Shown here one piece after another: positions 1 through 5,339 of a stretch of 5,474 nucleotides of DNA (positions are counted from its first letter, which is position 1; every line of letters starts with the position of its first letter). The notes beneath the pieces are model-generated. The model was not told where the DNA came from. It was given only the letters and a program-made list of their open reading frames with translations, and made no database searches. Source of the stretch: Actinomycetota bacterium (GTDB taxonomy: Bacteria; Actinomycetota; Actinomycetes; Nanopelagicales; Nanopelagicaceae); the NCBI GenBank assembly GCA_009699645.1, contig WLNU01000072.1:1-5474 (forward strand). Reading direction: 5' to 3'. A program made the translations under genes and the position numbers.

Positions 1-131
1 AAAGTTATCTAAATGGACATCTTTTCCTAGACGAACTCATCTCTGAGCGGATAGGTTTAGAGGGTCTTAACTCAGCCTTTGATCGATTACGGGCGGGAGA
101 AGGCTCACGAAACGTCTTGGTCTTTGACTAA
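1..131 (+). CDS. C-terminal fragment of a zinc-type alcohol dehydrogenase (MDR superfamily), 5' end outside window
   Basis: An open frame runs from the window edge (first full codon at 3) to TAA at 129-131 and gives 42 residues. They include the stretches YLNGHLFLDELISERIGL, LNSAFDRLRAGEGSRNVLVF and a final D. This matches the conserved tail of medium-chain zinc-dependent alcohol dehydrogenases: a segment with a Leu-Asp-Glu-Leu-Ile core, then a helix of the type (I/L)N-x-AFDxLRAG, then R-x-V-(V/L)-V-F at the very end. Such enzymes oxidise alcohols, polyols or thiol adducts with NAD(P)+ in the cytoplasm. The zinc-binding and Rossmann regions lie outside the window, so neither substrate nor subfamily can be assigned. 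It lies on the same strand as the transporter operon, 113 bases upstream of the binding-protein start, and may belong to the same catabolic locus. Family call is fairly secure; role is inference. Confidence 0.75.
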   Translation, partial: SYLNGHLFLDELISERIGLEGLNSAFDRLRAGEGSRNVLVFD

Positions 132-154
132 GTAGCGTTTCGCGTAAGTACAAA
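124..154 (+). promoter_or_regulatory. Weak sigma-70-like promoter candidate upstream of the transporter operon
   Basis: TTGACT at 124-129 matches five of six bases of the -35 consensus and overlaps the dehydrogenase stop codon. The best -10 candidate is TACAAA at 149-154, with a long 19-base spacer; TAAGTA at 145-150 is a poorer option with a 15-base spacer. This would leave a 5' leader of roughly 80-90 bases before the GTG at 245. The perfect 8-base palindrome ACACGTGT at 176-183 lies in that leader and could be an operator, but a site this short also arises by chance. The operon may instead be co-transcribed with the dehydrogenase. Confidence 0.22.
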
Positions 155-232
155 ATTCCAGACCACTTGCCGTCAACACGTGTACTGCAAGAGGTAAGGA
201 TGTATGAGATAAGGACATACCACTTACACATT

Positions 233-238
233 AAGGGG
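233..238 (+). promoter_or_regulatory. Shine-Dalgarno site deciding the binding-protein start (GTG 245)
   Basis: AAGGGG lies six bases before the GTG at 245-247. Translation from that GTG begins MKFSKL, followed at once by a hydrophobic stretch, which is a normal signal-peptide layout. Upstream in-frame starts are less good: TTG at 167 has no ribosome site, and ATG at 200 has only GAGGT four bases away and would add 15 polar residues ahead of the signal peptide. Confidence 0.75.
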
Positions 239-244
239 AACATA

Positions 245-1375
245 GTGAAATTTTCAAAACTAACTAGTGGATCTGTAGCTGCAGCACTTGTTGTTGCACT
301 TGCGATTCCAGTAGTGCAAAGTTCGTCAGCATCTGCTGCAACCGACTACTCCAAGGTCACGTCTGCCTCACAAGGTGGAGGTCTTGGACTTCTTGCGGCT
401 GCATGTAAGAAAGAAGGACAGTTAAACGTCATCGCACTGCCCCTATATTGGGCAAACTATGGCGACATGATTAATGGTTTTAAGGCCGCTTATGGCGTTA
501 AGATCGATGAGGCAAACCCAGAAGGTTCATCTCAAGAAGAAATTGATGCTGCTGTAACAAACAAAGGCACAAAGCGCTCACCAGATGTTTTCGATCTTGG
601 TCTAGCTGTTGCAGTTAAGTATCTCAACACAGGAACTTATGCTCCATACAAGGTTAAAACTTGGGATAACCTCCAAGGTGCAAAGACAGTTGATCCAACT
701 GCACAAATCACACCTAACTACTCAGGAACAATGACTATCGGTTACAGCGGAGCTCTTGGAACAATTACAAAGCTCGATGATCTTCTAGATCCAAAGTTCA
801 AGGGCAAGATTGCTCTTAACGGAGATCCACTAGGTTCATCTGCTGCGATGAACGGTATTTACATGATTAACAAAGCACTTGGCGGAACAATGGATGATGT
901 TTCAAAGGGTGTTGCATTCTTTGCTAAGTTGAAGGCCGCTGGTAACTTCATCAACGTAAATCCAACACAGGCAACAATCGCATCTGGTCAGACACCAGTT
1001 GTTATTGATAATGGCTACCTACAGGCAGGCGTTGTTAAGGAGTTTGCAAAGATTGGTCAAGTCTGGAAGATGTTCACACCTGCTTCAGTGGGTTCTACAT
1101 ACAACAGCGCGGTTTCGGCATGGGCACCACATCCAGCATGTGCGCGTCTATGGATGGAATACACACTTGGTGAAGTCGGTGCTGATGTTTGGGCAATTGG
1201 TGGAGCAACTCCAACTCTTTGGGTGCACCTACTTAAGACCAAGCGTGCATCTGCAGCTGCTATGGGATCAATTGGTAAGAGCAAGATTGTTGCAGAAGCT
1301 GCAACAGCAGCTCAGACAGCTGCTGCTCGTGCATACCTAAAGACTGCATGGCCTGCAGCTGTAGGAACAAACTAA
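245..1375 (+). CDS. ABC transporter extracellular solute-binding protein (PotD/AfuA-like), secreted
   Basis: This 376-residue protein captures the solute outside the membrane and delivers it to the two permeases encoded next. Residues 1-32 form a Sec signal peptide: MKFSK, a hydrophobic core at about 11-24, then SSSASAA with probable cleavage after A30-A32. There is no lipobox; the first cysteine is C54. The mature part has the two-lobed periplasmic-binding fold typical of the SBP_bac_6/SBP_bac_8 group: the first strand LNVIALP near 60-66, the SPDVFDLG segment at 112-119, the family hallmark LLDPKFKGKIALNGDP at 180-195, and VVIDNGY at 252-258. C54 and C299 are the only cysteines and could form a disulfide. 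The C-terminus (about 335-372) is strongly Ala-rich and probably helical. GTG 245 is chosen because of the AAGGGG site and the signal peptide. First gene of the operon; ligand not readable from sequence, though the neighbouring enolase-family enzyme suggests an organic or sugar acid. Confidence 0.9.
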   Translation: MKFSKLTSGSVAAALVVALAIPVVQSSSASAATDYSKVTSASQGGGLGLLAAACKKEGQLNVIALPLYWANYGDMINGFKAAYGVKIDEANPEGSSQEEIDAAVTNKGTKRSPDVFDLGLAVAVKYLNTGTYAPYKVKTWDNLQGAKTVDPTAQITPNYSGTMTIGYSGALGTITKLDDLLDPKFKGKIALNGDPLGSSAAMNGIYMINKALGGTMDDVSKGVAFFAKLKAAGNFINVNPTQATIASGQTPVVIDNGYLQAGVVKEFAKIGQVWKMFTPASVGSTYNSAVSAWAPHPACARLWMEYTLGEVGADVWAIGGATPTLWVHLLKTKRASAAAMGSIGKSKIVAEAATAAQTAAARAYLKTAWPAAVGTN

Positions 1376-1389
1376 ACCTGGGTCGTCAA

Positions 1390-1404
1390 AAGTTGACTCA
1401 ACTT
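1390..1404. promoter_or_regulatory. 15-bp palindrome between binding-protein and permease genes
   Basis: AAGTTGACTCAACTT is a perfect palindrome with 7-base arms around a central C. It lies 14 bases after the binding-protein stop and spans the proposed TTG start of permease 1 (1393-1395). It has the size and symmetry of a dimeric-regulator operator. As RNA it could form a 6-bp stem with a 3-base loop over the start codon. Function is inference; no regulator gene is in the window. Confidence 0.35.
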
Positions 1405-2310
1405 CAATACAAGGGAACCGGTTCTGCCATTGGCAGGACCGGTTCTCGGTATTGGCGCAGTAAGAGTGCATATCTTGGCGCGCTTCCCTTTCTACTCTTT
1501 ACTGGGGTCTTCCTTCTCTACCCAACATGGAATGTCATGTCGGGTGCCTTCAAAGATAATTATGGAGTTACAAGTACGGCCGAACTAAAAGCAGTTTTTA
1601 ACTCTCCTATTGCTAGAGGTGCCTTTGGAAACTCTCTTGAAATCTCAATAAAAACAGCCATCATCGGCGCGATTCTGGGTGGTCTCTTTGCTTGGGCAAT
1701 AGCCAGCGGAAAACAAGGTGGTCTCTTCTACAAGATTTCAGTAGCACTCAGTAGCGTGTTGGCCCAGTTCGGTGGTGTCATGCTTGTCTTTGCTTTTCTA
1801 GCAACCTTTGGTTTTAACGGCTTGGTCTTAACGTTTGCCACAAAGTTCTTACCTACAACTTTTCTTGCCGATGCCAGCTGGCTTTATAGCATGAATGGAT
1901 TAGTCGTTCTCTATACCTTTTTTCAGATCCCTTTGATGGTCCTTGTTTTTCTACCAACTCTAGAAAACTTACAACCACAGTGGCGTGAGGCATCCGATGC
2001 CCTTGGTGGCAAGTACTACGAGTACTGGCTTCGCGTAGGAATCCCAATTCTGACCCCCTCTTTTGCAGGAGCGGCGCTTCTTCTCTTCGTTAACTCTTTT
2101 TCAGCCTATGCCACTGCAAGTATCTTGATTAACCTCGCAGATTTCCTAACTCCTCTTCAGATTGCCACAGCGCTAACGAGTGAGACTGGTGGTTCAAATC
2201 CTGCTGAAGCAAAAGTTTTATCATTTTTCATGGTGATTGTGGTCATCTTTGCTATGACCTTGTATGCCTTACTTCGACGCAACGTGAGTAAGTGGGAGCA
2301 ACGTCGATGA
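1393..2310 (+). CDS. ABC transporter permease, first of two (PotB-like)
   Basis: This integral membrane subunit (305 residues from TTG 1393) pairs with the next gene product to form the channel. Six hydrophobic segments are visible at about 27-45, 82-104, 117-139, 166-189, 222-246 and 273-294. The cytoplasmic EAA loop that docks on the ATPase is clear between segments four and five: EASDALGG at 199-206, running to IPIL at 217-220. Length and topology fit the BPD_transp_1 family of PotB/AfuB-like permeases. The start is uncertain. TTG 1393 follows the binding-protein stop by 17 bases but has no clear ribosome site. ATG 1348 would overlap that gene by 28 bases, also lacks a ribosome site, and adds a Cys/Asn-rich leader (MACSCRNKLN) that looks like out-of-frame translation of the upstream gene. 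The first codons include a strong RNA hairpin, which may dampen translation. The 3' end overlaps permease 2 by ATGA. Confidence 0.88.
   Translation: MTQLQYKGTGSAIGRTGSRYWRSKSAYLGALPFLLFTGVFLLYPTWNVMSGAFKDNYGVTSTAELKAVFNSPIARGAFGNSLEISIKTAIIGAILGGLFAWAIASGKQGGLFYKISVALSSVLAQFGGVMLVFAFLATFGFNGLVLTFATKFLPTTFLADASWLYSMNGLVVLYTFFQIPLMVLVFLPTLENLQPQWREASDALGGKYYEYWLRVGIPILTPSFAGAALLLFVNSFSAYATASILINLADFLTPLQIATALTSETGGSNPAEAKVLSFFMVIVVIFAMTLYALLRRNVSKWEQRR
1415..1445 (+). other. Strong mRNA hairpin after the solute-binding-protein gene
   Basis: The arms 1415-1428 (GAACCGGTTCTGCC) and 1432-1445 (GGCAGGACCGGTTC) pair over 14 bp with a single G-U pair, closing a 3-base loop (ATT). No T-tract follows, so it is not a typical intrinsic terminator. 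A hairpin just after a binding-protein gene is a known way to protect the upstream mRNA from 3' exonucleases, giving more binding protein than permease. The same bases also contain a direct repeat, ACCGGTTCT at 1417-1425 and 1438-1446, spaced 21 bases apart. If permease 1 starts at 1348 or 1393, the hairpin lies in its first codons. Confidence 0.6.
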
Positions 2311-3101
2311 AACAGAGGATGGGTGTAAAAATTTGGCGCTGGTCAATCATCACAGTTGTCGGCTTTTATCTCTTAGTTCCTCTCTATGCGATGTTTGATT
2401 TTTCAACCAAAGCTTATGGATTTGCGGATTCCGGTCGTTCTTTGCGAGCTTGGAAAATAATTGGATCTCAGGAGAGCCTCTTTGAGGCTGTGACACGCTC
2501 CCTCATTACCGCTTTAATCGTCATGGCAATAATCCTCTTTCTAGTTGTACCGACAGCGATTTGGGTTCAGTTGAAATTACCCCTACTTCGCCGCCCATTT
2601 GAACTTCTTTGCCTCATACCCCTAGCCATTCCTGCCATCGTTATCGTTGTAGGTATCGCGCCTTTATACCGTTGGATCTCTATAAATCTGAGTGAGTCTC
2701 CCATCACTCTGGCTGGTGTGTATTCCATGCTTATTCTCCCTTACACATATCGCTCACTATCAGCGGCCCTGGATGCCGTTGATATTCACACCTTGGCTGA
2801 GGCTGCAACTACTTTGGGTGCCGGGATTTCGCGAGTCATATTTGGAATCATCATGCCGACCATTAAAACTGGAATCATCAATGGTTCATTTATCGCAATC
2901 GCCCTTGTGCTGGGCGAGTTTACGATTTCAAACATTCTAAATTTCAAGACTTTCCAAGTTGTCATCGCTCAAATCGGACGCACGGATGGACAAGTTGCAG
3001 TTGCGGTCTCCGTTGCCTCTTTGCTATTTGTTCTAGTGCTTCTTTTACTCATCCCAAATAAAAAACGTCAAGGCACAGTCCTTGACGTTGACGTCGCCTA
3101 A
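2307..3101 (+). CDS. ABC transporter permease, second of two (PotC-like)
   Basis: This 264-residue membrane subunit is the partner of the preceding permease. Hydrophobic segments lie at about 11-31, 61-86, 97-118, 132-147, 188-210 and 230-249. The EAA loop reads EAATTLGAG at 165-173 and ends at IIMP (181-184), so both permeases keep the ATPase docking helix. The start is ATG 2307, which overlaps the upstream TGA as ATGA and has GGGAG at 2294-2298 eight bases away. An in-frame GTG at 2292 would have no ribosome site of its own. Shorter than permease 1, as is usual for PotC-type subunits. The last codons (KKRQGTVLDVDVA) contain a perfect inverted repeat at 3064-3089. Translational coupling to permease 1 implies equal stoichiometry, as expected for a heterodimeric channel. 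Confidence 0.9.
   Translation: MKQRMGVKIWRWSIITVVGFYLLVPLYAMFDFSTKAYGFADSGRSLRAWKIIGSQESLFEAVTRSLITALIVMAIILFLVVPTAIWVQLKLPLLRRPFELLCLIPLAIPAIVIVVGIAPLYRWISINLSESPITLAGVYSMLILPYTYRSLSAALDAVDIHTLAEAATTLGAGISRVIFGIIMPTIKTGIINGSFIAIALVLGEFTISNILNFKTFQVVIAQIGRTDGQVAVAVSVASLLFVLVLLLLIPNKKRQGTVLDVDVA
3064..3089 (-). terminator. Perfect 10-bp hairpin, terminator-like on the antisense strand
   Basis: AACGTCAAGG (3064-3073) and CCTTGACGTT (3080-3089) pair perfectly around a 6-base loop. Read on the minus strand, the stem is followed at once by a T-run (positions 3065 down to 3060 are A on the plus strand, with ATTT beyond), the form of an intrinsic terminator. On the plus strand no T-tract follows, so the operon should read through it. 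It lies inside the last codons of permease 2. A role in stopping antisense transcription is inference. Confidence 0.4.
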
Positions 3102-3106
3102 TAGAT

Positions 3107-3112
3107 AAGGAG
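3107..3112 (+). promoter_or_regulatory. Shine-Dalgarno site supporting a TTG start for the ATPase
   Basis: AAGGAG stands seven bases before TTG at 3120-3122. This near-perfect site, and the lack of any other start before the conserved ATPase sequence beginning near residue 7, make the TTG start convincing. Confidence 0.8.
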
Positions 3113-3119
3113 CCATACG

Positions 3120-4169
3120 TTGAGCTCATCAGCATATGTACAGTTAGTAGATCTTGCTAAGTACTTTGGCAAAGTCAAAGCCCTCGATGGCTTAAACCTT
3201 GATATTGCCGAAGGCGAGCTTGTGGCACTCCTTGGTCCATCGGGCTGCGGTAAGACAACTGCCCTTCGCGCCTTAGCTGGGCTACAAGAGCTAGATCGTG
3301 GAGCGATGATAGTTGATGGTAAAGATGTAACCTTTCAAAAGGCCAGCAGCCGGGGAATGGGAATGGTGTTTCAGGCCTACTCGCTCTTTCCACATATGAC
3401 TGCGCGCGAAAATGTTGAGTACGGATTAAAGTTACGCGCACATAAGACCGCTGGAGATAAGCGCAAAGCTCGCTCGGCCGAACTTTTAGAGCTCGTTGGC
3501 CTGTCAACGCATGCCAACCACTATCCCTATCAACTATCGGGTGGCCAGCAGCAGCGCGTAGCACTGGCACGCGCCCTAGCAATCTCACCAAAAGTTTTAC
3601 TCCTTGACGAGCCGCTTTCGGCATTAGATGCCAAGGTGCGCACACAGTTGCGCGAAGAGATTCGCCGTATTCAAGTAGAGCTCGGCACTACAACTTTATT
3701 TGTAACCCATGATCAAGAAGAGGCGCTGGGTATCGCCGATCGCGTTGGTGTTATGCGAAATGGTCAGTTAGAACAAATTGCAGCCCCTGCCGAACTCTAT
3801 GACCGCCCAAAGACGGCCTTTGTCGCCGAGTTTGTTGGTTTAACTAATCCCATTGCTGGGAAAGTAAATGGTGGATCGATTGAAGTTCTTGGCGGCGTTG
3901 TAAAGACACTTCCAGGTTCGATTACATCGGGTGCCGGTATTGCATTAGTGCGCCCCGAAAGTATCGATGTCGTTGCTAGCAAATCAGGTAACGCCACTGT
4001 CTTTTCAGCCAGCTTCTTGGGTGCGACATGTCGATTAAATATCTCTATGAGTGATGGAGGCCGTGTAATTGCTCAGCTACCAAGTCCTGATGCAGTTGGT
4101 CTTGGTGCTGGTGTGAGCGTGAACGTTTCGCTATTAGATATACCAGTATTCGTGAAGGCTGCAGGATGA
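3120..4169 (+). CDS. ABC transporter ATP-binding protein (PotA/AfuC-like) with C-terminal TOBE-type region
   Basis: This 349-residue cytoplasmic ATPase drives import through the two permeases. All nucleotide-binding motifs are intact: Walker A GPSGCGKTT at 39-47, Q-loop Q85 in VFQAYSLFPHMT, signature LSGGQQQR at 139-146, Walker B VLLLDEP at 159-165, D-loop SALD at 167-170 and H-loop H197 in FVTHDQEEA. After the ATPase core, FVGLTNPIAG near 238-247 opens a beta-rich region of about 105 residues of the TOBE/OB type found in PotA, FbpC, CysA and MalK-like importers, where it often regulates activity or contacts the partner subunit. This places it in the import class (CUT1/PotA type). The gene begins with TTG behind AAGGAG, 18 bases after permease 2, and its stop overlaps the next start as ATGA. 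The ATPase role is secure; the substrate is not. Confidence 0.95.
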   Translation: MSSSAYVQLVDLAKYFGKVKALDGLNLDIAEGELVALLGPSGCGKTTALRALAGLQELDRGAMIVDGKDVTFQKASSRGMGMVFQAYSLFPHMTARENVEYGLKLRAHKTAGDKRKARSAELLELVGLSTHANHYPYQLSGGQQQRVALARALAISPKVLLLDEPLSALDAKVRTQLREEIRRIQVELGTTTLFVTHDQEEALGIADRVGVMRNGQLEQIAAPAELYDRPKTAFVAEFVGLTNPIAGKVNGGSIEVLGGVVKTLPGSITSGAGIALVRPESIDVVASKSGNATVFSASFLGATCRLNISMSDGGRVIAQLPSPDAVGLGAGVSVNVSLLDIPVFVKAAG

Positions 4170-5275
4170 TCTTTGGAAAAATTACGCAGCTTGAAACTTT
4201 TACAGATGAGTTCGTAGCCTTTGTTAAAGTAACTACATCTGATGGTCATATCGGTTGGGGCCAAACATCTACCTATCACGCCGATATAACCGCCCAAATC
4301 CTTCACCGGCAGATCGCTCCTTGGGTATTGGGAAAAGACGCATCCGATATTGGGGCACTTATTACTCTGGTGGAAGCGCGTGAACATAAGTTCCCTGGTA
4401 GTTATCGAGCTCGTGCAAATGCCGGATTAGATACTGCTCTGTGGGATCTGCGTGGGCGCGTTGAAGGCAAGCCTGTAGTCGAATTATTGGGTGGAGCCCC
4501 TAAGAAACTGCGCACATATGCATCTTCAATGAAGCGTGACATAACCCCGCAGCAAGAGGCCGATAGATTTGTGAAGTTGCGCGATGAGTTTGGCTTTGAT
4601 GCATTCAAATGGCGAGTCGGTGCCGAATGCGGCAATGATGTTGATGAGTGGCCGGGGCGTACAGAAGAGGTTGTGCCAGTAGTTTCTCGAGCATTGGGTG
4701 ATGGAGTTTCAAAGTTAGTTGATGGCAATAGTGGTTTTTCTCCCAAGCGTGCCATTGAAGTCGGTGCACTGCTAGAAGCCGAAGGTATCAGCCACTTTGA
4801 AGAGCCATGCAAATACTGGGAGCTTGAGGAGACTAAGCAAGTCACCGAGGCTCTTTCGATCGATGTAACTGGTGGAGAGCAAGATTGGGATTTAGTGACA
4901 TGGCAGCGAATGATCGATATGGGCGCTGTTGATGTTCTCCAGCCTGACATTATGTATATGGGTGGCATCTGGAGAACGTTAAAAGTTGTTGAGATGGCTA
5001 GACAAGCTGGAATGCCAATCACACCGCATAGCGCAAATCTCTCACTCGTAACAATTTGTACCATGCACTTACTTGGCGCAATTGATAATCCCGGTAAATA
5101 CCTTGAACTCTCTATTGAGGGCTTTGATTACTATCCATGGCAAAAAGATCTATTTTTAGGCAATCCCTTTGCAATTGAAGATGGAAAGATAGAGATTCCA
5201 TCGGCACCTGGTTGGGGTGTAGAGATTAATCCTGCATGGCTGGCAAAGGCCAAGCGCCAAGTTTCAACCCTATAA
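4166..5275 (+). CDS. Mandelate racemase/muconate lactonizing enzyme family protein (enolase superfamily), probable acid-sugar dehydratase or racemase
   Basis: This 369-residue enzyme has the N-terminal capping domain (about 1-115, ending ELLGG) and a TIM barrel. Metal ligands are D186 (VDGN), E212 (FEEP) and E238 (GGEQ), each 26 residues apart as in Pseudomonas mandelate racemase (D195, E221, E247). The general base dyad is D261 (QPDI) and H288 (TPHSA), 27 apart as in D270/H297. E314 in LELS is a candidate for the final barrel Glu. The second-strand base motif reads K148-W-R150 rather than the usual K-x-K. Family members abstract a proton next to a carboxylate, giving racemisation or dehydration of hydroxy or sugar acids. 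Start ATG 4166 overlaps the ATPase stop, with GAAGG at 4154-4158 seven bases upstream. This coupling suggests it acts on the imported solute. MR-subgroup membership is strong; specific reaction and substrate are unknown. Confidence 0.88.
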   Translation: MIFGKITQLETFTDEFVAFVKVTTSDGHIGWGQTSTYHADITAQILHRQIAPWVLGKDASDIGALITLVEAREHKFPGSYRARANAGLDTALWDLRGRVEGKPVVELLGGAPKKLRTYASSMKRDITPQQEADRFVKLRDEFGFDAFKWRVGAECGNDVDEWPGRTEEVVPVVSRALGDGVSKLVDGNSGFSPKRAIEVGALLEAEGISHFEEPCKYWELEETKQVTEALSIDVTGGEQDWDLVTWQRMIDMGAVDVLQPDIMYMGGIWRTLKVVEMARQAGMPITPHSANLSLVTICTMHLLGAIDNPGKYLELSIEGFDYYPWQKDLFLGNPFAIEDGKIEIPSAPGWGVEINPAWLAKAKRQVSTL

Positions 5276-5291
5276 AATTACAATAATAAAA

Positions 5292-5325
5292 AATCGGGCG
5301 TGAGAAGTAAATCTCACGCCCGATT
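5292..5325. terminator. Bidirectional intrinsic terminator between convergent genes
   Basis: AATCGGGCGTGAGA (5292-5305) and TCTCACGCCCGATT (5312-5325) form a perfect 14-bp stem with a 6-base loop. On the minus strand the stem runs straight into TTTT at 5291-5288, then ATTATTG, and ends the HU transcript 14 bases after its stop codon. On the plus strand the stem lies 16 bases after the enolase-family stop; the T-rich stretch is looser (CTTAATTAC, then T at 5334-5341) but should also end the operon. Confidence 0.9.
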
Positions 5326-5339
5326 CTTAATTACTTTTT

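Noticed and set aside
132..244. Riboswitch or small RNA in the leader before the binding protein
   Set aside because: The gap is only 113 bases. It shows only a weak 5-bp pairing (166-170 with 187-191) and the ACACGTGT palindrome, with no terminator or known aptamer pattern.
999..1340. Plus-strand frame of 113 codons inside the binding-protein gene
   Set aside because: An alternate frame of an intact gene; Leu/Gln/Arg-rich product and no upstream ribosome site.
1415..1445. Hairpin after the binding protein as a full intrinsic terminator
   Set aside because: No T-tract follows the stem, and the downstream permease genes have no visible promoter of their own, so full termination would silence them.
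3175..3645. Minus-strand open frame of 156 codons opposite the ATPase gene
   Set aside because: It lies wholly opposite strongly conserved ATPase motifs, has no ribosome site, and its product is Arg/Leu/His-rich with no recognisable domain: a shadow frame.
4073..4387. Minus-strand open frame of 104 codons across the ATPase/enzyme junction
   Set aside because: No family resemblance and no ribosome site; both plus-strand genes are well supported across this span.
4402..5064. Minus-strand open frame of 220 codons opposite the enolase-family gene
   Set aside because: The product is Ser/Thr/Pro/Arg-rich low-complexity sequence, as expected from antisense reading, while the plus frame carries complete active-site motifs.
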